A DNA stretch of 64,000 nt from Oribacterium sp. (GCA_004554245.1 SFND01000012.1:39362-103361), one strand, 5' to 3'. Numbered from the stretch's first letter, positions 36,401 to 44,938 are shown. A program made the numbers and translations. Notes: generated by a model not told the origin, from the letters alone.

Positions 36401-37093
36401 ATCCGGCTCAGCACAGATGGACAGCGCATAGCCCATCCGCTCCGCATCATCGCGAAGACGCGCTGCGAGCTGCTCCAGCAGAAACTTCTTTCCATCCGCG
36501 GATTCCGCCGCGAGACAGTCCTCGAGGTACTCCTCCGGCCATGGGTGGGAGGCCGCGCTCTCGTACAGCTTCTGGATCAGCTCTGCGATGCCCGCGTCGG
36601 TCTTTCCCTGCGCGAAGGTGTCGACGAAGTGAAGGAAATCCGCTTCGCCGGCCGCATACTCCTCCTCCAGCAGATCCTCGAGGATATCGCCCTGCAGCAG
36701 CCGGAGCTCTCCCTGGTCGCCCATGCGGAAGCCCGGGTCGAGGTCGATCGCCGCATAGTTTTCCGTGATGAAATGCTTACAGAAGGCATCGATGGTGGAG
36801 ATGCTCGCATTCTGTATACTGCCGGCCTCGCGGATCAGCTCTGCGCTGTCCGGATGCTCCCGGAGCTTCTCCTCAAGCGCCGTCTTGATCCGGTCCCGCA
36901 TCTCCTGTGCCGCCGCCTCTGTGAAGGTCATGATCACCATCTCGGACAGCTTCACCGGATCCACCGGGTCCATGATCCGGGAAATCACATGCTGCACGAG
37001 CACCGCCGTCTTGCCGGAGCCCGCCGCTGCGGCGACCAGCAGATCACCCGCTGTATGATTGATTACACTTTCCTGTTCAGTCGTCCACTGCAT
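33467..37093 (-). CDS. addA: ATP-dependent helicase/nuclease subunit A
   Basis: 1208-residue AddA of the AddAB double-strand break processing complex, the RecBCD counterpart of Bacillota. UvrD-type helicase: Walker A AAAAGSGKTAVLV (about residue 20), DEYQDSNFVQEELI, GDVKQSIYSFRQARPDLF, and late helicase motif LRVLYVAMTRAEEKLIL. The C-terminal RecB-family nuclease has DAYHHALEKYD and IVLVDYKSDHV. The start at 37093 overlaps addB by 17 bases and follows GAGGAGAAGAGTG. Residues about 637-680 form an Ala/Asp/Gly/Glu-rich insert (SDCGRAEADAVDGPSAENEA) absent from typical AddA. Confidence 0.96.
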   Translation of the reverse strand: MQWTTEQESVINHTAGDLLVAAAAGSGKTAVLVQHVISRIMDPVDPVKLSEMVIMTFTEAAAQEMRDRIKTALEEKLREHPDSAELIREAGSIQNASISTIDAFCKHFITENYAAIDLDPGFRMGDQGELRLLQGDILEDLLEEEYAAGEADFLHFVDTFAQGKTDAGIAELIQKLYESAASHPWPEEYLEDCLAAESADGKKFLLEQLAARLRDDAERMGYALSICAEPDGPESYLTNVAQEKQALQYAAAAEDLSELVLRTQAIRYDRLKPTKSALKTRVTAIRDEVKKDTKDIAGLPVALDPEAEEKMEAGIECSLRGLVRLTKKFSARYQEEKEKRHVLDFSDLEHKALEILYTTDAEGVRHPSAIADDVAQQYREILVDEYQDSNFVQEELIRALSAARFGRPDVFQVGDVKQSIYSFRQARPDLFLMKYQDPDYPKIELSRNFRSRNEVVRAVNRVFHRVMRPMLGGIDYNEKVALHYGYPKAPESEDIDPRYQTELLLLEVSKETSEELFGAQMSKEEAESHMIAERIQRLHADGVKYRDMVILLRSPGSWADTLVEILGADGVPAYCTSNEGYFDTVEVETVLALLDVIDNPQQDIPLAAVLHSPIYRFTDEELAALVAHFGSLQAALPQVSEANAADGTADGSADVSDCGRAEADAVDGPSAENEAKPPLAPALQAKLDHFCADLARYRAMAHYLSIHELLYRIFDETGYDHYVSAMPAGRRRKANLDAMIDMALSFEKTSYKGLFDYIRYIEKLKKYDSDQGEAMVFSDQDDLVRIMSIHKSKGLQFPVVFLSGMSRKFNTRSLNEAVLVDAELGIGCDYVDLENKVKIPSLKRAAIRKKLETDQLGEELRVLYVAMTRAEEKLILTATTGDIEKLLQKYPDADAPLSGAALESARCYLDWIMMAEGAEKLQRVGATRDVIELFDYTLHDIHLAAEQTALNRLRQAEKLQQAVAAVDPGAASYVEAMADLSYHYPHAAATRLYPKHSVSEIKETAMEAFEEAHARAGREHWQLKVDHSETDPSGRTQEKPVHYQEKAGADVGDAYHHALEKYDYLDTADFMAQLEKKLPEAEYKLVNPKRFQAFLQSPLAARFRKAQAADTLYREQHFMKQVPNDYLFPGSDTSEPVILQGIIDAFFIEDGEIVLVDYKSDHVREAETLIGRYQKQLELYAEALEKITGLRVKEKLIYSIILERTIPV

Positions 37094-40000
37094 CACTCTT
37101 CTCCTCTGGTGAAATCTCGTTCCAGATTTCCTCTGCCGAAAGCTTCTCTCCGCTCCGGTAGGCGAAGCCGTCGATCCGCGGGTCGAAGCGACAGATACTA
37201 TGATACGGACACCAGCTGCAGGCCGTCGTATCCGTACTGATCCGAATCGGATCCACGACGATCCGACCATCCCGGATTTCCTGTGCGAAGCCCTGCATCT
37301 TCCGGTCGACGAAACGGCCGAGATCCCGGAAACGCTTCGTCGAGGCGACATTTTTCTTCGTCGCATCGACGGCACCCGCCCGAATCGTCACCGGCAGGAT
37401 ATCCGACGCCTTCTCGATACCCGTATCCAGCTTCTGTACGACCGACAGCTCCGTGTTCACGAGACCGTCGACCATCAGCTTCCGGAGCCGCGCACGTTCG
37501 CGGTCCTCCGCACTGGCTGCCGCATCATAATCGAGCACCGGATCGTCGATGCGATAGTAGAACATCGCAGCCGGTACGATTTCTTTCTCCGGATAACGCA
37601 GCTGATACGCATTCATCGCGACATTCATATAGGTCGTGAGCTGCAGCTGTGTTCCGTTGTAAACGCGGCTTAAATCGAAGCTCGTCTTTCCGGACTTGTA
37701 GTCGATGACCTTCACATAGACATGGCCCTCGTCCTGGGCGATGTCGACACGATCGATCCGCCCGGTGAGACGCATGCCATCGCGGATATAGTCGAAGCTC
37801 TTCTCGAGTCCGTCCACATGAAACGCACCGCGGCGCAGCTGCTCCGCCAGCGCCCACAGCGTCGTCCGGGTGATGGCCGTCGCCTTCCGTACGAGGTACT
37901 GATTACGTGCCGTATCCATCAGCAGTCCGTGATTGTAGCTTGCGGACACCTGTGTGACGCTCTCCTCGGCGAGTGTGCCGAGCTCCTCCTCGCTGAGCGC
38001 CTCCAGCTTTTTCTCATCCTCCAGCGTACGCCGGAAGCTCTGCTCGATGGCCCCGTGGTAGAGATTTCCGATATCATACATCTGGAGATCGAAGCTCTTC
38101 CGCTCCTGCAGCTTAAGACCATACCGGAGGAAATGCTGGTACGCGCACTGGCTGTAGCGCTCGAGGCGCGTGATGGAACCGAGGATACGCCCGCCATAGA
38201 GCTCCTCAGCGACCTTCTGCGACAGCATGTCCGCCTCATAATGCGTGAACGCCGCCGCCATCAGCTGCTGCGCCTTCGCATGCTGCGCCGGATCCCGATC
38301 GAGGATGGCGAGATACTCCAGCAGACGTGTCAGCTTCGCCGTCTCCTGTTGCTGCGCCTTCGCACGATGATTCTGTGAAGCTGCCGCATCCCCTGTCCTG
38401 GTGCCCGCCGCCGTGTCCTGCGCCGTCCTCTGTGCTTCCGGCGTCAGCATTGGCCCTGCGTCCTGCGCGGCCAGTGTCTCGAGCTCCTGCATCGCGCCGG
38501 CGATCAGACGCTCGGCCTCCTTCATCGTGTAGGCGCGTGGCGCACGATCACGCAGCTTCTCCACCGGAAGCTCCGTGAACATATCGCGAATCTCCTTGAT
38601 CAGACCGGACGCACGGCAGCCCTTGCCGTCACGCCCCTTCAGGGCATAGCTCAGCACCAGGCGCTCCGACGGATTCAGCAGTGCACGGTAGATATAGAAG
38701 CGCTGCACGAGCGCACTCTCCACCCGGTCCGGGGCGAGTTCAATGTCTAAGTCCCTGAACAGATGGCGGTCCCGGTCGGTCAGCAGCTTCGTGTCGGGCT
38801 CTGCCTTCGGCACCTCATCCGCCGTCAGTCCGGCCACGAAAAAGAGGCGTGGATTCGAGAAGCGCGAGCGCGTGAGATCACCGATCACGACCTGGTCGAG
38901 GGTCGCCGGAATCACGCGCACCGAGGCCTGACGAAGGCCAGCATCGAGCACGTCCCGGAACTCTGCGTGGGATACCGAGGTCTCCCCCAGCAGCGAGCGA
39001 AGCTGCCGGAGCACCGCATCGATCGCCGTCACACTCTCCTCGAGCGCCTCCGCACGGTTCTGATCACCGGCCGCTCGGAGTGCAGCTACCAGCGCTGCGA
39101 TGGCCTCTGGGGCCGCAATTTCATGCATCAGCGCCTCCAGTGCTTCCACGCGGGTCGCCACGCTCGCACCACGCTCGCCGGACCGCGTGCGAAGATGCAG
39201 CAACGGCAGGATCAGCTCCTGACGGAGGGCCTCCCGCTCGCCCACACTACCATCTGCTTCCGTCCATACCGCGTCATATTTCGAAGCACCACGGATACCG
39301 GTGGCCCGCAGGATATTATCGAGCCGGTCGATATGCTGCTCCTTCTCCGGTGTTACAGACGGCAGGGCACGCAGGAAACGAAGGACCGCATCGAAGCTGA
39401 AATTCCGGTCGACGGCCTCCAGTGCCGCCCGCATGAGCTCCGCGTATGGAGAATCAAGCAGACTTGCCGGGTCATCGAAGAAGTACGGAATGTCCGCCTC
39501 GGAAAATACCTTATAGACGATGTCCCGGTAGCTCTCCGGATTTGTCAGGATGATGCCGATGTCCTGGTAGCGGAGACCATCCCGACGTACGGCCTCCTCG
39601 ATACTGGTGGCCATCGCCTCGACCTCCTGACGGAGATCCGCCGCCTCGCGGATCACAAGGGAGCTGTCCGGGGCTGCTTTCTCACTCGCTGCGTCGAAGC
39701 GGTAGAGGCGTGCCTCGATCGTGGAGAGCGCCGGTGCCTTCACGAAGCGCGGCAGTACCGCACCCGCCGGTCGCGGCTCTCCGGTGCGCGCATCGAAGCG
39801 GTTCACATCGATCGGTGCCTCCACCAGAAGCTTCAGATCGGAGGCCATCTTCGTCAGCTTCGCCACGGTCTGCCGTGAGAGATAAAAAAGATCCTCCGGA
39901 CCGCGCATCTCATAGATCGAGTCGTGTGCATCGAGACTCACCTCGCAGCTCACGAGGGTCTCCGCTGTCACCGGCAGGATCTCCTCGAGAATACGAAGCT

Positions 40001-40637
40001 GGATCGGTGTGAAGCCGGTGAAGCCATCGAATGCCACGACCGCATCCCGCAGCAGCTGAGACTCTGGAAGGTGCGCATACAGCTGGTCGAGGATTTCCTC
40101 CTGCGTATGATAGCCGTGCTCCTCCATGTACTGCTGAAAATGCTCATAGATCAGCGCGATATCCTGGAGCTTACTCCGGGTATACTGCGACTCGGCGCGC
40201 TCTGCAGCGAGGTCCAGCATCTCCGGCGTAATGTGGTACTGATAGAACTCAGAGATCTGAGACTTCAGACTCTCGAGGAAGCCCGGCTTGTTGAGCTCAC
40301 GCCGGTACAGGCGCAGCTTCCCCCTGATTTTCTCCGTTACGGAGCGGAGGATCATGATCTTTCCGGTATCGTCGATGATGGTCATCGCCTGAAGACTGAG
40401 CTCCTCGAAGACACGATAGGCCAGACGGTTAAAGCTCAGCACATCGATGTTCAGGATGCCGCCGCCCGGATTCGCCGAATGCGCGAGGATCTTCTTCTGC
40501 ATCGCCAGGGTATCCTGCTCCGGCACGATCAGGAACCAGTTCTTACGGAAATTCTCCGGGGCGTGCTTCAAGAAGTACTGTAAAAGATATTCGGTTTTAC
40601 CAGCGCCACTCGCGCCGAAAATGAAACGTAAGCTCAT
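37077..40637 (-). CDS. addB: ATP-dependent helicase/nuclease subunit B
   Basis: 1186-residue partner of AddA. N-terminal Walker A FIFGASGAGKTEYLL (residues 5-19), an inactivated helicase core used for Chi recognition, and a C-terminal nuclease with KVIDYKSGKTSFDL. Fe-S cysteines are in RYSQCAYQHFLRYG and, near the end, ACSWCPYHSICRFD. A low-complexity Ala/Gln-rich segment (about residues 720-765) is probably a linker insert. It is the first gene of the addBA operon. Confidence 0.96.
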   Translation of the reverse strand: MSLRFIFGASGAGKTEYLLQYFLKHAPENFRKNWFLIVPEQDTLAMQKKILAHSANPGGGILNIDVLSFNRLAYRVFEELSLQAMTIIDDTGKIMILRSVTEKIRGKLRLYRRELNKPGFLESLKSQISEFYQYHITPEMLDLAAERAESQYTRSKLQDIALIYEHFQQYMEEHGYHTQEEILDQLYAHLPESQLLRDAVVAFDGFTGFTPIQLRILEEILPVTAETLVSCEVSLDAHDSIYEMRGPEDLFYLSRQTVAKLTKMASDLKLLVEAPIDVNRFDARTGEPRPAGAVLPRFVKAPALSTIEARLYRFDAASEKAAPDSSLVIREAADLRQEVEAMATSIEEAVRRDGLRYQDIGIILTNPESYRDIVYKVFSEADIPYFFDDPASLLDSPYAELMRAALEAVDRNFSFDAVLRFLRALPSVTPEKEQHIDRLDNILRATGIRGASKYDAVWTEADGSVGEREALRQELILPLLHLRTRSGERGASVATRVEALEALMHEIAAPEAIAALVAALRAAGDQNRAEALEESVTAIDAVLRQLRSLLGETSVSHAEFRDVLDAGLRQASVRVIPATLDQVVIGDLTRSRFSNPRLFFVAGLTADEVPKAEPDTKLLTDRDRHLFRDLDIELAPDRVESALVQRFYIYRALLNPSERLVLSYALKGRDGKGCRASGLIKEIRDMFTELPVEKLRDRAPRAYTMKEAERLIAGAMQELETLAAQDAGPMLTPEAQRTAQDTAAGTRTGDAAASQNHRAKAQQQETAKLTRLLEYLAILDRDPAQHAKAQQLMAAAFTHYEADMLSQKVAEELYGGRILGSITRLERYSQCAYQHFLRYGLKLQERKSFDLQMYDIGNLYHGAIEQSFRRTLEDEKKLEALSEEELGTLAEESVTQVSASYNHGLLMDTARNQYLVRKATAITRTTLWALAEQLRRGAFHVDGLEKSFDYIRDGMRLTGRIDRVDIAQDEGHVYVKVIDYKSGKTSFDLSRVYNGTQLQLTTYMNVAMNAYQLRYPEKEIVPAAMFYYRIDDPVLDYDAAASAEDRERARLRKLMVDGLVNTELSVVQKLDTGIEKASDILPVTIRAGAVDATKKNVASTKRFRDLGRFVDRKMQGFAQEIRDGRIVVDPIRISTDTTACSWCPYHSICRFDPRIDGFAYRSGEKLSAEEIWNEISPEEKSDAVDD

Positions 40638-40713
40638 AAGCTACCTGCCTTTTTTCTGATAGCTCTATGATAGCACAGGGGCAGGTACATTTTTCAGCAC
40701 ATTGGTTGAAATA

Positions 40714-40744
40714 AAAATTGTGCAACAGACTGTTTCACAATTTT
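40714..40744. promoter_or_regulatory. 31-bp near-perfect palindrome upstream of addB
   Basis: AAAATTGTG at 40714-40722 mirrors CACAATTTT at 40736-40744, and AACAG (40724-40728) mirrors CTGTT (40730-40734) around a central A; only one position pair is mismatched. It lies about 77 bases upstream of the addB start, a plausible dimeric-repressor operator. No promoter of high quality was found beside it. Confidence 0.5.
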
Positions 40745-40794
40745 CTGGCAGCACAGCAGACTGTAGATGTCAGCATATCCTTCAAATAATGGAC

Positions 40795-40825
40795 GAAAAA
40801 ACCGGAAGCCTGGGGCTTCCGGTTT
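40795..40825 (-). terminator. metY terminator
   Basis: Perfect 12-bp stem (40799-40810 with 40814-40825) followed on the minus strand by a six-U run. Confidence 0.88.
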
Positions 40826-40853
40826 ACGAGATGATCTGTGTTATGAAATTTTA

Positions 40854-42167
40854 TCAGTCTCCGAAGACGGCCTTAAATGCGCGGTCGAGGTCAGCGATGA
40901 TGTCTTCGACGTTCTCGATGCCGATGGAGAGACGGATGGTGTTCCGCTTGATGCCCTGATCGGCGAGCTCGGCGTCGTTGCACTCTGCGTGGGTCGTGGT
41001 TGCAGGGTGTACGACGAGAGACTTCACGTCGGCAACATTGGCCAGCAGTGAGAAGAGCTCGAGATTATCAATGAAGTCCTTCGCCTTCTGCTCGTCACCG
41101 TCGATGTCGAAGGTAAAGATGGAGCCGGCACCGTTCGGATAGTACTTCTGATAGAGGGCCTTCTGTACCGGATCCTTCGAGGCAGCCGGATGAGAAACGT
41201 AGGCCACATGCGGATTCTTCGACAGGTAATCGACGACCTTCAGTGCATTCTCGGTATGACGCTCTACGCGGAGCGCCAGGGTCTCGATGCCCTGCAGGAG
41301 CAGCCATGCATTGAGCGGTGCAAGGGTTGCGCCCTCGTCACGCAGAATGATGGCACGAAGATAGGTAGCGATGGTGGCCGGTGCGCAGTCGGTAGCGAAG
41401 GTCACACCATGGTAGGACTCGTTCTTCGTGGCGAGCCATGGCCACTTCTCCGGCTGGTTCCAGTTGAACTTGCCGGCATCGACGATGACGCCGCCGATGG
41501 TGGTTCCGTGACCACCGATGAACTTCGTCGCCGAATGAACGACGATGTCGGCACCGTGCTCGATCGGACGGATCTGTACCGGGGTTGCGAAGGTGTTATC
41601 GATGATGAGCGGGAGGTCATGCTTGTGAGCGATCTCTACCCACTTGTCGAGGTCGAGGACCTCACCGTTCGGGTTACCGAGGGTCTCGGCATAGAGGGCC
41701 TTCGTGTTCAGCTGGATGGCTGCCTCTACCTCCTCGTAATTGTACGGATCGACGAACGTGGTCGTTACGCCGTAGTCGGTAAAGGTATGGGCGAGGTAAT
41801 TGTAGGTTCCGCCGTAGATGTTCTTCGCGGAAACGATGTGGTCACCGGCATGCGCAACGGCCTTAAATGCGTAGGTAACCGCAGCTGCACCGGATGCAAC
41901 ACCGAGGGCGGCGACACCACCCTCGAGGGCGGCGACTCTCTGCTCGAAGACATCCTCAGTCGGGTTCGTCAGTCGCGCATAGATGTTACCTGCATCCTTC
42001 AGCGCGAAACGGGCGGCTGCATGATCCGCATCGTTAAATACGAATGCGCTGGTCTGGTAGATCGGAACCGCTCTCGCACCGGTGGCTGGATCCGGGTTTT
42101 CCTGTCCTACATGGATGGCCTTGGTATCAAATCCGTAATTTCTGTCTACATATGGCTTCTTCGGCAT
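40854..42167 (-). CDS. metY: O-acetylhomoserine aminocarboxypropyltransferase / cysteine synthase
   Basis: 437-residue PLP enzyme making homocysteine from O-acetylhomoserine and sulfide (direct sulfhydrylation). FDTKAIHVGQENPDPATGAR at the start and the PLP lysine in HSATKFIGGHGTTIGG (about residue 209) are diagnostic. Length is typical for OAH sulfhydrylases rather than cystathionine synthases. Single gene with a long untranslated leader (about 160 bases if the promoter near 42330-42360 is right). Confidence 0.95.
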   Translation of the reverse strand: MPKKPYVDRNYGFDTKAIHVGQENPDPATGARAVPIYQTSAFVFNDADHAAARFALKDAGNIYARLTNPTEDVFEQRVAALEGGVAALGVASGAAAVTYAFKAVAHAGDHIVSAKNIYGGTYNYLAHTFTDYGVTTTFVDPYNYEEVEAAIQLNTKALYAETLGNPNGEVLDLDKWVEIAHKHDLPLIIDNTFATPVQIRPIEHGADIVVHSATKFIGGHGTTIGGVIVDAGKFNWNQPEKWPWLATKNESYHGVTFATDCAPATIATYLRAIILRDEGATLAPLNAWLLLQGIETLALRVERHTENALKVVDYLSKNPHVAYVSHPAASKDPVQKALYQKYYPNGAGSIFTFDIDGDEQKAKDFIDNLELFSLLANVADVKSLVVHPATTTHAECNDAELADQGIKRNTIRLSIGIENVEDIIADLDRAFKAVFGD

Positions 42168-42560
42168 GATGTTCTCCTTCTGCAGCTCCGGCTGCGCGTT
42201 CCTATCTGCGAGGCGCCCAAACTCTCCTCTATGATTCAGGTGGCTTCTGCAGTCTGCATCGGTGTTTTCATTCCGATGTTTTCATCTTTACGTTCATCAG
42301 TTTCTTAAGTGATTTCCTTCAGCTGATGGTGAAATCATAGCACCCGTATCTGCTATTGTATAATACTTGCTGTTTGGAGTCAGATATAAATCGGCTTTAT
42401 ATCAATGTCGAAGAGAAGACGCAGGGGACCGGTAACAGAAGCACAGAACTCCGCCGCCGGAAAAATCTAAGCCAGGTCTCCTGCGGCTCCCAGACGATCC
42501 ATTGTCTATTCTATAGCAGATGTGGTCTCATCCAGCCATCTGGTTATATAAAATAAATAT
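42168..42560 (-). other. metY leader and flanking gap
   Basis: The 480-base gap between metY and the ECF gene. A possible minus-strand promoter TATACA-17-TATGAT lies near 42330-42360, leaving a leader with small hairpins (CATCGG/CCGATG, GCAGC/GCTGC). The S-box (SAM) core was searched for by eye and not found. A copy of the short dispersed repeat is at 42424-42460. Confidence 0.35.
42424..42470 (+). repeat. Short dispersed intergenic repeat, copy C
   Basis: GGGGACCGGTAACAGAAGCA, then CAGAACTCCG. Its tail CGGAAAAATCTAA (13 bases) recurs exactly at about 14108-14120 upstream of pyrC, next to a looser match of the core. Confidence 0.45.
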
Positions 42561-42570
42561 TATCTGGTAG

Positions 42571-42599
42571 TTACGATATCGCCAGCTGTAACCTATAAT
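42571..42599 (+). promoter_or_regulatory. Promoter of ECF transporter S gene
   Basis: Plus strand -35-like TTACGA (42571-42576), 17-bp spacer, perfect -10 TATAAT (42594-42599), 49 bases before the ATG. A short hairpin CAGGCA/TGCCTG follows in the leader. Confidence 0.55.
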
Positions 42600-42647
42600 G
42601 CAGGGCAGAACAGGCAGATGCCTGAACACACCTGAGGAGGCAACACT

Positions 42648-43229
42648 ATGAAAAACTCGAAAACCTATCAGCTCGCGCTTGCCGCTCTGTTCGCAGCGCT
42701 TTCCTATGCAGTCTTCACCTTCCTACAGATCAAGATTCCGGTCGGTGCGGATATGACATCCATCCACCTCGGAAATGCCGTCGTGGTACTCGGTGCGTTC
42801 ATCATCGGTGGTCCGCTCGGGGGTATCGCCGGTGCGATCGGCATGAGCATCGGTGATCTGCTGGATCCGGTCTATGTACCGCTCGTACCGAAAACACTGT
42901 TCTGCAAGCTGCTCATCGGTCTCATCACCGGCTTCGTCGCACACAGAATCGGCGGCATCACGACGACCGATGATCCGAAGCACATCCTTCGCTGGACCAT
43001 CATCGCCGCTGCCTGCGGTCTGATCTTCAACATGTTTGCAGACCCGATCATCGGCTACTGGTATAAAATTCTCATCCTCGGAAAGCCGGCAGCGGATCTG
43101 TCCCTGAAGATCAACTTCGTCGCCACCACGATCAACGCGGTCGTATCCCTCGTCGTATCTGTGGCCGTGTATGCGGCACTGCGCCCGGCACTTCAGAAGG
43201 CCGGCTTCTTCATGAAGCTTACGCACTGA
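42648..43229 (+). CDS. ECF transporter S component (vitamin-type substrate)
   Basis: 193-residue membrane protein with six predicted helices, the substrate-binding subunit of an energy-coupling factor transporter. Start TYQLALAALFAALSYAVFTF contains the Ala/aromatic pattern that docks EcfT; GNAVVVLGAFIIGGPLGGIAG and IGDLLDPVYVPLVPKT follow as in other S components. Ecf A and T genes are not nearby, so it should use a shared module (group II). The vitamin cannot be assigned. CTGAGGAGGCAACACT precedes the ATG. Confidence 0.88.
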   Translation: MKNSKTYQLALAALFAALSYAVFTFLQIKIPVGADMTSIHLGNAVVVLGAFIIGGPLGGIAGAIGMSIGDLLDPVYVPLVPKTLFCKLLIGLITGFVAHRIGGITTTDDPKHILRWTIIAAACGLIFNMFADPIIGYWYKILILGKPAADLSLKINFVATTINAVVSLVVSVAVYAALRPALQKAGFFMKLTH

Positions 43230-43358
43230 TGGCAGCACAGGAAACAGAGAGAATGGACCCATACCGGACAGGCCTTCCAGTCCTATCTTCATAAGAATAA
43301 GAAGTTCCGCGAGCAGGAGCATGAGAACTTCGGAAGAAAAAAGTAAACATAAAATATA

Positions 43359-43406
43359 AAAAGTGGCACTGCAGGCAAGATTGATACTGCCTGCAGTGCC
43401 ACTTTT
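43359..43406. terminator. Bidirectional terminator between ECF gene and adenosine deaminase
   Basis: Perfect 19-bp stem (43359-43377 with 43388-43406) with A-run and U-run ends; serves both convergent genes. Confidence 0.92.
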
Positions 43407-43433
43407 CCATTTCAGGAAATCAGTTTAAAACGA

Positions 43434-44447
43434 TCACATCTCGGCGATCAGCTTCCGGAGCCGTGCTTTTTCATCCTCGCCACCGAAGATTGCGTCGGCT
43501 GCATTGAGCAGAAGCTGCTTTTCCTCGGCTGCGGTCAGGCCGATGGCCTGCTCGAGCTTCGCGAACTCCTTCGACTCCGTGGTATCGGAGACGGTCATGT
43601 TGTCGGTGTTGACCGTGGCCTTCACGCCGGCTTCGAGCAGCGCACGGATCGGATAATGTGCCATGTCCGGGAACATCTTCGTGTTGAGATTCGAGGTCGG
43701 GCAGCACTCCAGTGGAATCTGCTTTTCGGCGAGCTCCTTCACGAGCGCGGCATCCTCGAGCGCGCGGACACCATGGCCGATCCGGCGGGCACCGAAGGCA
43801 AGCGCGGTGCGGATGGAGTCTGGTCCAGCGGCTTCCCCGGCATGGATCGTAAACGGTACCTCGAGCTCTCGAGCCAGTGAGAAGACATCCTCGAAATCCC
43901 GCGTCGGGAACAGGGCCTCCGCACCTGCGAGATCGAGCGCCACCACGCCCTTTCCTAGGTACTTCGCAGCCACTCGAACGGTCTCCAGATTTGCTTCCTC
44001 ATTACCAGCGCCACGCATCGCACAGAGGATGAGACCGGCATGAAGCTCCGGCGTCGTCTCCGTGCAGGTACAGCTGTACTGCTCCTTCTCGAAGCGACGA
44101 AGCCCCGCCACGGCCGCCTCGACCACCGCCGCCTGCGTGAGCCCCTGCTGACAGTGGAGCTGCGGTGCGAAACGGATCTCCGTATACACGAGGCCCTCCG
44201 CGCGCTGCACGTTCAGAAGATCATACACGATCTGTTCAATGTTTCCGGCGCTCTGCATGAGCTGAAGCGGAAAGTCGAACTTCTCCAGATATTCATTGAG
44301 ATCCCGGCAGTCCTCTGGCACCGAAAGCAGCGGATATAGCTCCGTATCTGTCTTCGCCGGCAGTCCTTCCTTCTTCATCAGTTTATGGACGGTTTCGTAC
44401 GGAAGCGAACCATCCAGATGGACATGTAAATCAATCAGTCGTTTCAT
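43434..44447 (-). CDS. add: Adenosine deaminase
   Basis: 337-residue zinc enzyme converting adenosine to inosine in purine salvage. Motifs: LIDLHVHLDGSLPYETV (zinc His pair), FTIHAGEAAG (zinc His and catalytic Glu), RIGHGVRALED, and ATVNTDNMTVSDTT with the zinc Asp. The second residue of the usual DD pair is Asn, as in several Gram-positive homologues. ATG at 44447 follows GAGGGTGAATGCT; the ATG at 44456 is too close to the binding site. Probably transcribed with the RelB gene upstream. Confidence 0.94.
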   Translation of the reverse strand: MKRLIDLHVHLDGSLPYETVHKLMKKEGLPAKTDTELYPLLSVPEDCRDLNEYLEKFDFPLQLMQSAGNIEQIVYDLLNVQRAEGLVYTEIRFAPQLHCQQGLTQAAVVEAAVAGLRRFEKEQYSCTCTETTPELHAGLILCAMRGAGNEEANLETVRVAAKYLGKGVVALDLAGAEALFPTRDFEDVFSLARELEVPFTIHAGEAAGPDSIRTALAFGARRIGHGVRALEDAALVKELAEKQIPLECCPTSNLNTKMFPDMAHYPIRALLEAGVKATVNTDNMTVSDTTESKEFAKLEQAIGLTAAEEKQLLLNAADAIFGGEDEKARLRKLIAEM

Positions 44448-44462
44448 AGCATTCACCCTCTT

Positions 44463-44558
44463 CTACATATTCAGCAAATCTGAATGGCTTCCTGTATCTA
44501 CTAAAGTTAATGTGAGAATATCCTTTTCAATCAGATAGATCAGTAGCCAATCTAATCT
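44463..44558 (-). pseudogene. Remnant of RelE/YafQ-family toxin
   Basis: Directly downstream of the antitoxin, one frame reads DWLLIYLIEKDILTLTLVDT, then GSHSDLLNM and a stop at 44463-44465. This is the C-terminal third of YafQ-type mRNA interferases (consensus DWLLIYxIEDDxLxLxLVxTGSHSDLF). An in-frame stop lies just upstream, and the N-terminal two thirds of the toxin are gone; only seven bases lie between the antitoxin stop and the fragment. It is too short to be a ribonuclease. Confidence 0.8.
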
Positions 44559-44565
44559 CTAACAC

Positions 44566-44838
44566 TTATTCTTCCAGCGCTTTTTTCAATGCTTCCATGC
44601 TGGTATATCCCGGTGTATCAGGATCACGGGAAATACGTTTTGCTTCTGCCATAGCGTCAAGTACAGCCTGAGAATACTGTGGCACCTCAATAGTAAACGG
44701 AATTCCACCTCTCAGAATACACTGCTTCAGAAAAATATTAACTGCACTGGACATATCCATCCCAAGGGTTCCGAATAGTTCATTTGCCTGCCTTTTCACT
44801 TCTGTATCAATGCGAATTTGTGTAGGAACTGTAGCCAT
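44566..44838 (-). CDS. RelB/DinJ family antitoxin without its toxin
   Basis: 90-residue antitoxin: N-terminal ribbon-helix-helix (QIRIDTEVKRQANELFGTLG), SAVNIFLKQCILRGGIPF (the RelB/DinJ signature) and a flexible toxin-neutralising tail ending SMEALKKALEE. AAAGGAGATGACATT precedes the ATG at 44838. The gene has lower GC than its neighbours, suggesting transfer. The toxin partner survives only as a C-terminal fragment, so the antitoxin is an orphan that may still repress its own promoter. Confidence 0.9.
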   Translation of the reverse strand: MATVPTQIRIDTEVKRQANELFGTLGMDMSSAVNIFLKQCILRGGIPFTIEVPQYSQAVLDAMAEAKRISRDPDTPGYTSMEALKKALEE

Positions 44839-44861
44839 AATGTCATCTCCTTTCACTTCGG

Positions 44862-44890
44862 ATATTACTACTTTCGCAATACATCGTCAA
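44862..44890 (-). promoter_or_regulatory. relB promoter
   Basis: Minus strand -35 TTGACG (44885-44890), 17-bp spacer, -10 TAATAT (44862-44867), 24 bases before the ATG. Likely also drives add. Confidence 0.6.
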
Positions 44891-44938
44891 CTTTTTGGGC
44901 ATTGTGGCAACGGATACAAGATGACTATCTTATATTAT

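Noticed and set aside
42540..42647. THF or other vitamin riboswitch before the ECF S component
   Set aside because: Predicted promoter leaves a leader of only about 40 bases with one short hairpin, too short for known classes.
43230..43350. Small frames after the ECF gene (one starting ATGGCAGCACAG, another Lys/Glu-rich ending before 43350)
   Set aside because: Neither has a ribosome binding site and neither continues into the other without a frameshift; possibly a decayed small gene, but support is too thin.
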